Assembly: GCA_021741245.1 (NCBI GenBank) | Contig: JAIOYF010000009.1 | Span: 107,705-171,704 of the forward strand | Reading direction: 5' to 3' | Length of the DNA stretch: 64,000 nucleotides | Origin: Paracoccaceae bacterium | GTDB taxonomy: Bacteria; Pseudomonadota; Alphaproteobacteria; Rhodobacterales; Rhodobacteraceae | Shown here: in pieces, positions 43,502 to 52,680 of the stretch | Position numbering within the stretch: position 1 is the first letter of the stretch | Layout of the letters: each line of letters opens with the position of its first letter | Notes under the pieces: model-generated | What the model was told of the DNA's origin: nothing | The model's input: only the letters and a program-made list of their open reading frames with translations | The model's database searches: none | Program-made: the position numbers and the translations under genes

Positions 43502-43738
43502 CTATTCCGGCGCCTTGGTCGTCAGCGCAAGGGCATGCAACTCGCCTTGTGCGCCATCCATCTTGCCCTTCAACGCGGCATAGACCGCGCGCTGTTGCTG
43601 CACGCGGTTCATGCCCTTGAAACTGGGGTCGATCACTTCGGCCGCGAAATGGGCCCCATCATCCCCTTGCACAGAGATCTGGGCATTGGGAAAGCTTTCC
43701 CGGATCAGCGCTTCGATATCACGGGCTTCGATTGCCAT
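43502..43738 (-). CDS. BolA-family protein
   Basis: A 78-residue protein with the BolA fold; the conserved HFAAEVIDPSFKGMNRVQQQRAVYAAL region carries the helix that meets the glutaredoxin. The short length and lack of a C-terminal tail match the BolA2/IbaG-type form. It is upstream of grxD on the same strand, separated by 101 bases, so the pair is probably made together and works in Fe-S delivery or iron sensing. Confidence 0.9.
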   Translation of the reverse strand: MAIEARDIEALIRESFPNAQISVQGDDGAHFAAEVIDPSFKGMNRVQQQRAVYAALKGKMDGAQGELHALALTTKAPE

Positions 43739-43859
43739 TTGGTCCGCTCCTTGGTCGTCATGCCAAATCTAGGGCCGGTCACCGGCGGCTGCAAGGCGGT
43801 GTTTTGCACAAGTTGCGTTTCCAATGTGCTTAATCAGGGCCTGATGGCCCTGACCGTGT

Positions 43860-46022
43860 TTACAGCCCGATGGCTGCGGCAAAGGCACCGCGATACAGGG
43901 CGGAAAGCTCGTCCAGTTTGGCTTCTTCTTGACCCAAACGGATGACCGATCCGCCAAACTGACCAACCATGGTCAGGGGAACGTCTGCCTTTTCGGCCGC
44001 GGCTCTCAGGGTACCAAGATCGGCTGCATCGACCGCAATCAAATAGCGCGCCTGATCCTCGCCAAACAGGGTTGGAATGTCGCTTGGGTCAAGCGCCAGT
44101 CCAATGCCCGCCGCCTCCGCCATCTCAAAGGCTGCAAGCGCAAGGCCGCCGTCAGACAGGTCGGTGCAGGCCCGGATCGCTTTGCGGTTGGCGCGGATGA
44201 ACTCGCCATTGCGCTTTTCGGCAGCCAGATCAACCGGGGGCGCATCGCCTGCCTCCATCCCCAAAGCCTCGGCCAACAGGGCCGATTGACCAAGATGGCC
44301 GTGGCTCTCACCGATCACGACGGCAAAATCGCCCAAAGACGGCTTGCCCGCGATCAACTCATCAAGCGAGGCAAGCAAGCCAATCGCGCCAATTGTGGGG
44401 GTCGGCAGAATGCCCTTGCCGTCTGTTTCATTGTAGAGCGACACGTTGCCCGACACGATGGGCATATCGAGTGCTGCAACAGCCGCGCCTATGCCTTTGA
44501 TCGCGCCGACAAATTGGCCCATGATCTCGGGCTTTTCGGGGTTGCCGAAATTCAGATTGTCAGTGGTGGCAAGGGGCAGGGCGCCCATGGCCGTGAGGTT
44601 GCGATAAGCCTCGGCCACGGCCTGCTTGCCGCCCTCGAACGGGTTTGCCTTGACGTAGCGCGGGGTCACGTCGCTGGTGAATGCAATCGCCTTGCCCGTG
44701 CCATGCACGCGCACCACACCCGCAGGCAGACCCGGCGTGATGACGGTATCGGCCCCAACCTGACTGTCATACTGCTCCCACACCCAAGCCTTGTGGGCAT
44801 AGCTGGGGCTGGAGATCAGGGCCCGCAAGCCGTCAATCGCCGACAGGGCGGGAATCTTGCCCAAGGCAGCGGCAGCAGGTGTTTCGACCCAAGGGCGGTC
44901 ATATTCCGGCGCGCTTGAAGAGAGTTTTGACAGCGGAAGGTCCGCCTTTACGTCATTGCCATGCAAGATCAAAAAGCGGTCTTCGGCAATGGTTTCCCCG
45001 ACGATGGCGAAATCGAGATCCCATTTTACAAAGATTGCCCGCGCCACATCTTCGAGTTCCGGGTTCAGCACCATGAGCATCCGCTCTTGGCTTTCGGACA
45101 ACATCATCTCATAGGCGGTCATGTTGGTTTCGCGCTGGGGAACCTGATCCAGTTGCAGACGGATCCCAAGGCCGCCCTTGTCACCCATTTCCACCGCCGA
45201 ACAGGTCAGGCCCGCAGCCCCCATATCCTGAATGGACACCACCGCACCCGAGGCCATCAGTTCAAGGCAGGCCTCCAGCAGGCGCTTTTCGGTAAAGGGG
45301 TCGCCGACCTGCACCGTCGGGCGCTTTTCCTCGATTGTGTCATCAAACTCGGCCGATGCCATGGTGGCCCCGCCCACGCCGTCACGCCCGGTCTTGGCCC
45401 CCAGATAGACGACGGGCATGCCCACACCGCTGGCGGCCGAGTAGAAAATCTTGTCCGCGTCGGCAAGGCCCGCCGCAAAGGCGTTGACCAGACAATTGCC
45501 ATTATAGCTTGCATGAAAGCGCACTTCGCCGCCAACTGTGGGCACGCCAAAGGCATTGCCATAGCCGCCCACACCCTCAACCACGCCTTTGACCAGATAG
45601 CTGGTCTTCGGATGCGAGGGCAGGCCAAACGACAGTGAATTCATCGCCGCGATCGGGCGTGCGCCCATGGTGAAGACATCGCGCAAAATACCGCCCACGC
45701 CCGTCGCCGCGCCCTGATGGGGTTCGATATAGCTGGGGTGGTTGTGGCTCTCCATCTTGAAGATCACGGCCTGACCATCGCCGATATCGACAACACCCGC
45801 ATTCTCGCCCGGTCCGCAGATCACCTGCGGTCCGGAGGTGGGCAGGGTGCGCAGCCATTTCTTGGAGGATTTATAGGAACAATGTTCGTTCCACATGGCT
45901 GAGAAAATGCCAAGCTCGGTAAAGGACGGCTCACGCCCGATGATCTCCAAAAGCCGCTCATATTCGTCGGGCTTCAAGCCATGGGCGGCGATCAGTTCGG
46001 GGGTAAGGACGGGCTCGGTCAT
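43860..46022 (-). CDS. purL: Phosphoribosylformylglycinamidine synthase subunit PurL
   Basis: ATP-dependent step of purine synthesis: FGAR to FGAM with ammonia from PurQ. It has 720 residues, the small form that needs separate PurQ and PurS (not in the window). Segments typical of the AIR-synthase-like fold: [17 protein letters not shown] near the N-terminus, the [26 protein letters not shown]/Mg region, and the later [17 protein letters not shown] segment. Preceded by a GGGAT-rich leader; 123 bases of gap separate it from bolA. Confidence 0.95.
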   Translation of the reverse strand: MTEPVLTPELIAAHGLKPDEYERLLEIIGREPSFTELGIFSAMWNEHCSYKSSKKWLRTLPTSGPQVICGPGENAGVVDIGDGQAVIFKMESHNHPSYIEPHQGAATGVGGILRDVFTMGARPIAAMNSLSFGLPSHPKTSYLVKGVVEGVGGYGNAFGVPTVGGEVRFHASYNGNCLVNAFAAGLADADKIFYSAASGVGMPVVYLGAKTGRDGVGGATMASAEFDDTIEEKRPTVQVGDPFTEKRLLEACLELMASGAVVSIQDMGAAGLTCSAVEMGDKGGLGIRLQLDQVPQRETNMTAYEMMLSESQERMLMVLNPELEDVARAIFVKWDLDFAIVGETIAEDRFLILHGNDVKADLPLSKLSSSAPEYDRPWVETPAAAALGKIPALSAIDGLRALISSPSYAHKAWVWEQYDSQVGADTVITPGLPAGVVRVHGTGKAIAFTSDVTPRYVKANPFEGGKQAVAEAYRNLTAMGALPLATTDNLNFGNPEKPEIMGQFVGAIKGIGAAVAALDMPIVSGNVSLYNETDGKGILPTPTIGAIGLLASLDELIAGKPSLGDFAVVIGESHGHLGQSALLAEALGMEAGDAPPVDLAAEKRNGEFIRANRKAIRACTDLSDGGLALAAFEMAEAAGIGLALDPSDIPTLFGEDQARYLIAVDAADLGTLRAAAEKADVPLTMVGQFGGSVIRLGQEEAKLDELSALYRGAFAAAIGL

Positions 46023-46140
46023 GGAATATCCCTGCGCTGAAAGATTGCCGCGCGTTTAATCCATCCCCCGCGCAAGGGAAAGCGCAAAGGGCCGCCCACA
46101 CCAAAGCCCGCGCGAAAATTCCAGAAAATCTTTCGCCCAC

Positions 46141-46167
46141 TGTCGAAAATCCAAGACCACCTGCGTC
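46141..46167 (+). promoter_or_regulatory. Putative ECF42 sigma-factor promoter
   Basis: TGTCGA (46141-46146), exactly 17 bases, CGTC (46164-46167). ECF42 sigma factors are reported to use a TGTCGA -35 element and a C-G-A/T-C -10 element. The motif is 55 bases upstream of the DGPF gene, which precedes the gene for an ECF42-type sigma factor, so the operon would be driven by its own product. Confidence 0.6.
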
Positions 46168-46221
46168 CTTGATGTAGGATCAGCGGCAATTGTGCCGTGA
46201 CCTGCGTGAAAGGAGTATCGA

Positions 46222-46578
46222 ATGAAGTACATGGCTTTGATTTACGAAGACCCCAGCGCCTCACCCGACACCAAGAGCCCGGAGTTCGCAGCCTTTATGG
46301 CAGGCTACATGGCCTTGGGCAAAAAACTGCAAGAGGATGGCAACTGGATCGCTGGCGAAGGGTTGAAGGCACCGGAAACTGCCACTTGCCTGCGCAGACG
46401 TGGCGGCAAGGTGGAAACCATGGATGGCCCCTTTGCAGAGACACGTGAGCAATTGGGAGGCTTTTACCTGTTCAAGGCAGATACTCTTGATCAGGCGCTG
46501 GCCTATGCGGCGATGATCCCTTCGGCGGATTGGGGCACGGTGGAGGTTCGTCCTGTGATGGATTATTCCGGAGGCTGA
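46222..46578 (+). CDS. YciI-like DGPF-domain protein
   Basis: A 118-residue protein of the YCII/DGPF family, with the namesake MDGPFAETREQLGGFYL segment at about 72-88 and the N-terminal MKYMALIYED. AAAGGAG precedes the ATG. Such proteins are usually encoded beside ECF42 sigma factors and are thought to take part in the response, though their chemistry is unclear. Here the sigma gene begins 3 bases after the stop. Confidence 0.9.
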   Translation: MKYMALIYEDPSASPDTKSPEFAAFMAGYMALGKKLQEDGNWIAGEGLKAPETATCLRRRGGKVETMDGPFAETREQLGGFYLFKADTLDQALAYAAMIPSADWGTVEVRPVMDYSGG

Positions 46579-46581
46579 CGG

Positions 46582-47823
46582 ATGACGGAAGCCGCCTCTT
46601 CTGCGATTGCCGTCACCCGCGCGCTTGACCGGGTGATGCGACAGGATCGGGGGCGGCTTCTTTCTGCCTTGATCGCGCGCTTGCGGGATTTCCAACTGGC
46701 CGAGGATGCACTGCAAGATGCCTTGTTTTCTGCCGTGGCGCATTGGGGGGCAAAAGGGCTGCCCGCCTCGCCCCAAGGGTGGCTGCTCAAAGTGGCGCTG
46801 CGCAAGGCGATTGACCGCCTGCGCCGGGCCAAGACTGACAGTCAGCAAAGGGCGAACTTGGCCACACTTGCCCCCGATGAGGCGGTCGAGGAATCCGAAA
46901 TCATCCCTGATGAGCGTCTTCGCTTGATCTTCACTTGTTGCCACCCGGCGTTGGACCCGAAATCGCGCGTGGCCCTGACCCTGCGCACCTTGGGCGGTCT
47001 TTCGACGCCTCAGATCGCCAAGGCCTTCCTCGACACCGACACCACGATGGGGCAGCGCCTGTCGCGTGCCAAGGCAAAAATCTCGGCGGCCGGAATTGCC
47101 TATGTCGTGCCCGGCCCCGAGGACTGGTCTGCGCGACTGAACTCGGTCTTGACGGTCATCTATCTGATTTTCAACGCGGGCTATGGGCAGGGAGCCGATG
47201 AAACGGGGGCCCATGGTCTGTGTGACGAGGCGATATTTCTGGCGCGTCTCATGGTGGATCTGCGGCCCGGTGACGCCGAAATAGAAGGGCTGCTGTCGCT
47301 GCTTTTGATCATCCAAAGCCGCAAAGGGGCCAGAGTTGGCGCGGATGGGGCGGGCATTGGTCTGGCGGAACAGGACGTTTCGCTCTGGGACCTTGGGATG
47401 GCAGAGGAAGGTCAGGCCTTGCTTGACCGCGCGATGATCAGGCGGGCTGCGGGCCCGTTTCAGATTAAGGCGGCGCTTCAGGCCCTTCAGGTCGACGGCA
47501 GGCGGTTGGGCAGGACGGATTGGCCCCAGATCGTGCTCCTTTATACCAGTTTGCTGCGGTGGGAGGATACGCCCGTTGTGCGGATGAACCGCGCCGTTGC
47601 CCAAGCCGAAGCGGGCCATCTGCAAACCGCATTGGCCACACTTGACGATCTGCAAACCGACCTGCAGGCCTATCAACCGTTCCACGCCGCTTGTGCTGAC
47701 CTTTTTGCAAGGGCTGGGCGTTTTGACGACTCACGCCATGCCTATGATCGGGCGATTTCCTTTGCGCAATCAAAGGTTGACGTCCTTTTTTTGGTGAAAA
47801 GACGCGCAATGATGCCTGAATGA
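46582..47823 (+). CDS. ECF-type RNA polymerase sigma factor with C-terminal TPR-like domain (ECF42 group)
   Basis: A 413-residue protein, about twice a plain ECF sigma. Region 2 is at about 15-75 (RLRDFQLAEDALQDALFSAV) and region 4 at about 110-170 (RLIFTCCHPALDPKSRVALTLRTLGGLSTPQIAKAF). The remaining about 240 residues are helical repeats with LYTSLLRWEDTPVVRMNRAVAQ, the TPR-like extension of the ECF42 group, which is required for activity in the studied Streptomyces protein and replaces an anti-sigma. GGAGG precedes the ATG. The signal is unknown. Confidence 0.92.
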   Translation: MTEAASSAIAVTRALDRVMRQDRGRLLSALIARLRDFQLAEDALQDALFSAVAHWGAKGLPASPQGWLLKVALRKAIDRLRRAKTDSQQRANLATLAPDEAVEESEIIPDERLRLIFTCCHPALDPKSRVALTLRTLGGLSTPQIAKAFLDTDTTMGQRLSRAKAKISAAGIAYVVPGPEDWSARLNSVLTVIYLIFNAGYGQGADETGAHGLCDEAIFLARLMVDLRPGDAEIEGLLSLLLIIQSRKGARVGADGAGIGLAEQDVSLWDLGMAEEGQALLDRAMIRRAAGPFQIKAALQALQVDGRRLGRTDWPQIVLLYTSLLRWEDTPVVRMNRAVAQAEAGHLQTALATLDDLQTDLQAYQPFHAACADLFARAGRFDDSRHAYDRAISFAQSKVDVLFLVKRRAMMPE

Positions 47824-47853
47824 GTGGCGTTTCAAAGAAAGTTGGGCAGTAAA

Positions 47854-47882
47854 GAAAAAAAAGGCCGAGCAGAAGCTCGGCC
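47854..47882 (-). terminator. Terminator of the LysR transcript or of the candidate sRNA (reverse strand)
   Basis: On the reverse strand GGCCGAGC and GCTCGGCC form an 8-bp stem with a TTCT loop, followed by eight or nine T residues. On the forward strand no T-run follows, so it serves reverse transcripts. Confidence 0.85.
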
Positions 47883-47939
47883 CAAGTCCAACAGGGAGGT
47901 ATGAAGGGGGTGAGAGACATAACTCAATCACCCGCTTCA
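47854..47939 (-). ncRNA. Candidate small RNA with anti-Shine-Dalgarno CCTCCC
   Basis: Reverse-strand segment with a promoter-like pair upstream (TTGATC 47974-47969, 17 bases, TATTTG 47951-47946) and a strong terminator at its end. Within about 86 bases it forms a hairpin GAAG-GGGTGA/TCACCC-CTTC (47938-47903), then an unpaired CCTCCC (47899-47894), then the terminator stem. CCTCC loops are the target-binding element of several alphaproteobacterial sRNAs. It may be an independent sRNA or be cut from the LysR 3' UTR. Confidence 0.42.
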
Positions 47940-48031
47940 TGTTTGCAAATAGGGGGAGTGGAGAGTCGGATCAAGTTAAACCATGCTGCGCAGGCAGCAT
48001 GGCCGTTATGCTTTGAACGCATATCTCAGAG

Positions 48032-48925
48032 TCAGGCTTGTTGGCGCTTGCGGAAGGAAAAGATCTCTTCTGAGACAAAGTCACGAAAAGCAGCGACCCG
48101 CTTTGAATGGCGAAGCTCTTCCGGATAGGCCAGAAATACCGGCACTTCGGAACTTTCCGTATCGGGCAAGACCCTGATCAGATGCGGGAAATCTTCGGTG
48201 ATGTAGTCGGGCAGAACGCCAATCCCTAGGTGATTGAGCACCCCCTGAAGGACCCCGAAGTAGTTGTTCACCGTCAGGGTTGAAGGGATGTCATGGCCCA
48301 TCAATTCTTGGACCAGCAACGCGCCTGCTGCAACTTGTGCAACCCCGGCGTGTTGGCAGATCAGCCTGTGTTGGCTGAAATCATCCATTGTCACAGGGGT
48401 TCCGTGTTCGGCCAGATATTCTGGTGACGCATAGAGGCGCATGCGAATTTGCATCAGGCGTTTGCGGATCAGATCGGCTTGGCTGGGTTCTTTCATCCGG
48501 ATGGCGACGTCCGCCTCGCGCATCGGCAAGTCAAGAACGCGCTCTTCAAGCATCAGGTCGATCTTCAGCGCCGGGTATTTCTTGTAAAGGTTGGCCAGAC
48601 GCGGGGCCAGCCAGAGCGTGCCGAATCCGGTCGTGGTGGTCACGCGCAATTCGCCAAAAACCTCATCCTCACTGTCGCGGATACGTGCTGCAGCGGCATC
48701 GAGTCGTTTGGCCATGGCCAGGGTCGCATCAAACAGCAGCTCGCCCTGTTCGGTCAGGATAAGGCCACGGGCGTGGCGGTGAAACAGTGTTACGTGAAGG
48801 CTTTCCTCCAACGCGCGAATCTGCCTGCTCACAGCGGATTGGCTCAGATGAAGGACATCTCCCGCATGCGTCAGACTGCCCTTTTCGGCAACCGCGTGAA
48901 ATATCCGAAGCTTATCCCAATCCAT
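48032..48925 (-). CDS. LysR-family transcriptional regulator
   Basis: A 297-residue regulator. The N-terminal winged helix-turn-helix (about 5-62) reads KLRIFHAVAEKGSLTHAGDVL and SAVSRQIRALEESL; residues about 90-290 form the two-lobed effector domain (ELRVTTTTGFGTLWLAPRLANLY). The effector and targets are unknown; the neighbour on the other side of the 220-base gap is an acyltransferase gene in the opposite direction, a common layout for LysR control (inference). Confidence 0.92.
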   Translation of the reverse strand: MDWDKLRIFHAVAEKGSLTHAGDVLHLSQSAVSRQIRALEESLHVTLFHRHARGLILTEQGELLFDATLAMAKRLDAAAARIRDSEDEVFGELRVTTTTGFGTLWLAPRLANLYKKYPALKIDLMLEERVLDLPMREADVAIRMKEPSQADLIRKRLMQIRMRLYASPEYLAEHGTPVTMDDFSQHRLICQHAGVAQVAAGALLVQELMGHDIPSTLTVNNYFGVLQGVLNHLGIGVLPDYITEDFPHLIRVLPDTESSEVPVFLAYPEELRHSKRVAAFRDFVSEEIFSFRKRQQA

Positions 48926-49145
48926 TTCTTACGCCTTTCAATACCACATAAGTCTAACACTGCGCGCCTCATGTGGGGAGAATCATTTGCATGTAAATGG
49001 TTATCGGATGCAGAATTTCCACCCGCGGAGCGTGATTGTGCAAATTTTCTACAGGCCAAGGTGACGTGATCGCAACGTCATGCACCTGTGACATTTCATG
49101 GCGTAGTGATACGGGAAACCGGGCGCAACCTTTTGGGGATGTATT

Positions 49146-50024
49146 GTGAACCAGCGCGACGTGACTCAGGATATCTCTTACGCCTCCTCTGCCTCTACAC
49201 GGTTGGGGGCAACCATGATCCGGATGATGGAAAATGCGACCGGGCGGCTGTCGCTGATCCGCAGGGCGAGCGGATATGAAAACGACGTTGCAATGGGCCG
49301 CAGCTTTTGGGAGGTGATTCCCGAACGCTACGGGCTCAGCCTTGATATCCGCGGGGGCCGGCTGGAAAATATACCGGCAAACGGCCCCTTGGTTCTGATC
49401 GCGAACCATCCTTTCGGCATTCTGGATGGCCTCATGATGGGGCATTTGCTGGACCGGGTGCGTGGGGATTTCCGAATTTTGGCAAACTCGGTCTTTCGCA
49501 GGGCCGAAGAGTTGAACCGCGTTGTCCTTCCCATTTCGTTTGATGAGACAAAAGAGGCGGTCAAACTGAACCTTGAGACGCGCAATGCCGCGCTGACCTA
49601 TCTGGGGCAGGGCGGGGCCATTGGCGTTTTTCCCGGCGGCACGGTTTCAACCAGCGCTAAGGCGTTTTCGCGCCCGATGGATCCGGGTTGGCGGAATTTT
49701 ACCGCCAAGATGATTGCGAAATCCGGGGCAACGGTGGTGCCTGTGTATTTCTCGGGTCATAATTCCCGGCTGTTCCAGATCGCAAGCCGCGTCCATTCCA
49801 ACCTGCGCCTTGCCCTGCTGATCAAAGAGTTCAAGGCCCGCGTCGATGAACCGGTTCAGGTGGTGATTGGCGAGCCGATTGCCGCAGCCACCCTGCAGCC
49901 GCTCAAGTCAGATCCTAAGGCAATGATGGAATTCCTGCGCCGGGCCACATACGACCTTTCGCCGGACCCTCTTGGCTCGTATGATCTGGGCTACGAGTTC
50001 GAGGCAAAGTACAAGTCGCGCTGA
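49146..50024 (+). CDS. Lysophospholipid acyltransferase-family protein (PlsC-like)
   Basis: A 292-residue protein with the acyltransferase motifs NHPFGILDG (motif I, H-X4-D) and FPGGTVSTS (motif III, here Pro-Gly-Gly). The N-terminal about 70 residues contain polar helices and no clear membrane span. Substrate unknown; the family includes enzymes that acylate lysophosphatidate or lyso-ornithine lipid. The GTG at 49146 is used as start; in-frame ATGs at about residue 24 are an alternative. It is read away from the LysR gene. Confidence 0.82.
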   Translation: MNQRDVTQDISYASSASTRLGATMIRMMENATGRLSLIRRASGYENDVAMGRSFWEVIPERYGLSLDIRGGRLENIPANGPLVLIANHPFGILDGLMMGHLLDRVRGDFRILANSVFRRAEELNRVVLPISFDETKEAVKLNLETRNAALTYLGQGGAIGVFPGGTVSTSAKAFSRPMDPGWRNFTAKMIAKSGATVVPVYFSGHNSRLFQIASRVHSNLRLALLIKEFKARVDEPVQVVIGEPIAAATLQPLKSDPKAMMEFLRRATYDLSPDPLGSYDLGYEFEAKYKSR

Positions 50025-50067
50025 TCGGCCCAAGATGCCGGGAACAGCCCGGCATGGGAGGGCAGTT

Positions 50068-50880
50068 ATGGCAGTAGGGGTTTTCGATTCGGGCCTTGGG
50101 GGCTTGACCGTGCTGGACGCGGTCACGCGGCGCTTGCCCGATGTTCCCTTTGTCTACCTTGGGGATAATGCGCATGCACCTTACGGCGTGCGCACGCATG
50201 ACGATATTTTCAACCTGTCCTGCGCCGCCGTCGAGCGTTTGTGGGACGAAGGCTGCGATCTGGTGATCTTGGCCTGCAACACGGCATCTGCCGCTGCCCT
50301 TAAACGGATGCAAGAGACATGGGTGCCGCAGAACAAGCGCGTCTTGGGGGTTTTTGTTCCCTTGATCGAGGCATTGACCGAACGGCAATGGGGCGACAAC
50401 TCGCCCCCGCGTGAGGTTGCGGTGAAACATGTGGCACTGTTTGCAACCCCCGCCACGGTGGCCAGCCGCGCCTTTCAGCGCGAGCTTGCCTATCGGGCGG
50501 TTGGGGTGGATGTCGAAGCCCAGCCCTGCGGCGGCGTTGTCGATGCGATCGAGCAGGGCGATGAGATCTTGGCCGAAGCCTTGGTCCGCAGCCATGTTGA
50601 GGCGCTTAAGCGCCGGATGCCAATGCCGGAAGCCGCGATTTTGGGATGCACGCACTATCCCCTGATGGCAGAGGCATTTCAGGATGCCTTGGGGGTGGAT
50701 GTAAAGGTTTACAGTCAGGCAAATCTGGTGGCCGAGTCCTTGGCAGACTACCTTATTCGACGGCCCGAGTTTCTAGGGCAGGGGACGGGTTCACGGTTCT
50801 TGACGACGGGCGATCCGAAGGCTGTTTCAAACAAGGCGACGCAATTCTTGCGTCGCAAAATTGTGTTCGAGGCCGCGTGA
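50068..50880 (+). CDS. murI: Glutamate racemase
   Basis: Makes D-glutamate for peptidoglycan. The start ATG 50068 follows GGAGGGC and gives 270 residues; the longer frame overlaps the acyltransferase gene. The two catalytic Cys are Cys70 in LACNTASA and the one in [10 protein letters not shown]; the N-terminal [12 protein letters not shown] motif binds substrate. A weak hairpin follows at once after the stop. Confidence 0.93.
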   Translation: MAVGVFDSGLGGLTVLDAVTRRLPDVPFVYLGDNAHAPYGVRTHDDIFNLSCAAVERLWDEGCDLVILACNTASAAALKRMQETWVPQNKRVLGVFVPLIEALTERQWGDNSPPREVAVKHVALFATPATVASRAFQRELAYRAVGVDVEAQPCGGVVDAIEQGDEILAEALVRSHVEALKRRMPMPEAAILGCTHYPLMAEAFQDALGVDVKVYSQANLVAESLADYLIRRPEFLGQGTGSRFLTTGDPKAVSNKATQFLRRKIVFEAA

Positions 50881-50899
50881 AAGGGTGTTGTACCCTTTT
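50880..50899 (+). terminator. Weak hairpin terminator after murI
   Basis: AAAGGGT (50880-50886) and ACCCTTT (50892-50898) form a 7-bp stem that begins in the murI stop codon and ends in TTTT. The short stem and tail make read-through into ccmE possible. Confidence 0.4.
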
Positions 50900-50997
50900 G
50901 CCGCAGCGGTCTCGACAAGTCCGGGCGGTGGTCCCACATTGGATCGAACGTTGATACTGTCTGAAACTTTACGAAGAATGGCGTGTAAGGGTTTGAA

Positions 50998-51456
50998 ATG
51001 GCTGGAATGAAGGGTCTGAAAAAGCAACGACGCATTCAGGTGATTGTGTTGGCATTCGTGGCACTGGCCGGGGCAACCGGTCTGATTGGCTATGCGATGA
51101 AGGACGGGATCAACTTTTTCCGTAGCCCCACGCAGGTGGTCGAAGACCCGCCCCGCATCGGTGAGGTGTTTCGGATTGGCGGCCTTGTGGAAGAGGGCAG
51201 CATCGTGCGCGGGCAGGGCGAGACAATCAGTTTCCGCGTGACCGATACCAATGAAACCGTTCCTGTCACCTATACCGGCATCCTGCCAGACCTGTTTTCC
51301 GAAGGGACGGGCATGGTTGGCACCGGTGCCATGCAAGACGGCACCTTTGTTGCGACTGAAATCTTGGCCAAGCATGACGAAACCTATATGCCGTCCGAGG
51401 TGATAGACGCTTTGAAGGAACAAGGTGTTTACAAGGACGACAAGGCGGGCAGCTAA
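50998..51456 (+). CDS. ccmE: Cytochrome c maturation heme chaperone CcmE
   Basis: Holds heme covalently in the periplasm and hands it to the cytochrome c ligase. It has 152 residues: one membrane span (about 13-32), then an OB-fold. The heme attaches to His126 in AKHDETYMP, with Tyr130 as axial ligand. It stands alone here; the other ccm genes are not in the window. The endolysin gene begins 72 bases after the stop. Confidence 0.95.
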   Translation: MAGMKGLKKQRRIQVIVLAFVALAGATGLIGYAMKDGINFFRSPTQVVEDPPRIGEVFRIGGLVEEGSIVRGQGETISFRVTDTNETVPVTYTGILPDLFSEGTGMVGTGAMQDGTFVATEILAKHDETYMPSEVIDALKEQGVYKDDKAGS

Positions 51457-51498
51457 GAACGCTGCCTTGCGGGGGCGTTAAGACCCGATTGGCAATCT

Positions 51499-51532
51499 GC
51501 ATCCCGGGGGGAGTGTTTCACTCCGGGGATGC
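51499..51532 (+). promoter_or_regulatory. Hairpin covering the ribosome site and first ATG of the endolysin gene
   Basis: GCATCCC (51499-51505) pairs with GGGATGC (51526-51532), and inside it GGAGTG (51510-51515) pairs with CACTCC (51519-51524) around a TTT loop. The outer stem includes the ATG at 51529 and most of the GGGG (51525-51528) that would be the ribosome site for ATG 51535. Translation of the lysis gene would be low unless the stem is opened. Confidence 0.5.
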
Positions 51533-52146
51533 CCATGAAAACAGTCAAAGAAATTGCCGAAGAGATCGTCGCCCGTGAGGGCGGCTTTGTGAACGATCCT
51601 GATGATCCGGGCGGCGCCACCAACCACGGTGTCACGATCCACACCCTGCGCAGGCTTGGCTTGGACATCAATCACGACAGCCGTATTGATGTGGCCGATG
51701 TGCGCGGGCTGACCCGTGGGCAAGCGGTGGATATCTATATCGAACACTATTTCAAGCGGCCCGGGATTGGGGCTTTGCCCGAGGCTGTTCAGCCTTCGGT
51801 CTTTGACATGTATGTCAATGCCGGGATGAACGCAGTGAAGATTCTGCAGCGTTTGTGCACCGATATGGGGTTTCCCTGCGATCCTGACGGGCAACTCGGC
51901 CCCCAGACCATTCGGGCGGCCCAAGCGGCCTATGAGGCGGCCCCTTCGCATTTTGCGGATGCCTACGGGATTGCACGGCGCAATTACTACTATGGTTTGG
52001 CTGATGTGCGCCCGCAAAGCCGAAAGTTTGCCCGCCGCACCAATGGCGGCAAGGGCGGCTGGATCACGCGGGCTGAGGAGTTTATCAATCCGCGCTATCA
52101 TCTTACCCCGGCACAACACGCGGCACGGGTGGCAAAATGGGGGTAA
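51529..52146 (+). CDS. Endolysin, glycoside hydrolase 108 family with peptidoglycan-binding tail (GTA-type)
   Basis: Cell-wall hydrolase of 205 residues. The N-terminal GH108 segment holds the catalytic Glu17 in VAREGGFVNDPDDPGGATNHG; residues about 105-175 match the predicted peptidoglycan-binding domain of the family. No signal peptide, so it needs the holin encoded next (10-base overlap). There are no phage structural genes nearby. In Rhodobacter capsulatus the GTA endolysin and holin lie away from the GTA structural cluster, and this pair fits that role. Start ATG 51529 or 51535. Confidence 0.85.
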   Translation: MPMKTVKEIAEEIVAREGGFVNDPDDPGGATNHGVTIHTLRRLGLDINHDSRIDVADVRGLTRGQAVDIYIEHYFKRPGIGALPEAVQPSVFDMYVNAGMNAVKILQRLCTDMGFPCDPDGQLGPQTIRAAQAAYEAAPSHFADAYGIARRNYYYGLADVRPQSRKFARRTNGGKGGWITRAEEFINPRYHLTPAQHAARVAKWG

Positions 52147-52622
52147 TCGACGCGGTTCTGGGCGGGCCTGCCGCCGTCAATGCCCTTGGCACCGCCGCCA
52201 AGGGCATGGCCGAGGTCTTTGTCCCCTCTGCCACCCGCCGCATGGAATTGTCGGCCGAGGCGCAGATGGCTGCCTTGCGCCAGTTGGGTGAGGAATATGG
52301 CCATCCCGCCCTTGGTTGGTTTGACCGATTGGTGAACGGATTGAACCGCCTTCCGCGCCCGCTGCTTGCCTTTGGCACCATCGGTCTGTTTGTCTATGCG
52401 ATGATCGACCCACACGCCTTTGCGCAGCGGATGGTGGGGCTGAACGCGGTGCCTGAACCGTTGTGGTGGTTGCTGGGGGCGGTGGTCGCCTTTTACTTCG
52501 GGGCGCGCGAAACCTATTACTTTCGCAACCGGACGATGACGTCACCCACTGGCCTTTCCACCGCGCAAGGTCCGCAAGATGACAATCCGGCCCTTTCAGA
52601 TTGGCGTGCAGGGGCTAGCTGA
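52137..52622 (+). CDS. Holin-family membrane protein (GTA lysis partner)
   Basis: A 161-residue protein. The N-terminal 75 residues are amphipathic helices with no span; two hydrophobic segments follow (about 78-94, [15 protein letters not shown]; about 108-124, [17 protein letters not shown]), then a polar tail. This matches the holin family with the [11 protein letters not shown] segment. It overlaps the endolysin by 10 bases. The stop is 58 bases before argS. It probably forms the membrane pores that release the endolysin. Confidence 0.78.
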   Translation: MGVIDAVLGGPAAVNALGTAAKGMAEVFVPSATRRMELSAEAQMAALRQLGEEYGHPALGWFDRLVNGLNRLPRPLLAFGTIGLFVYAMIDPHAFAQRMVGLNAVPEPLWWLLGAVVAFYFGARETYYFRNRTMTSPTGLSTAQGPQDDNPALSDWRAGAS

Positions 52623-52680
52623 ACTTGACCTGTCTTGCGCCCTCTGGCATTGCCTAGGGCACAAGACAGGATTTGATCAT

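Noticed and set aside
47465..47920. Reverse frame of 151 residues that runs over the terminator near 47870
   Set aside because: It overlaps the end of the sigma factor gene and reads through a terminator; no ribosome site at its ATG.
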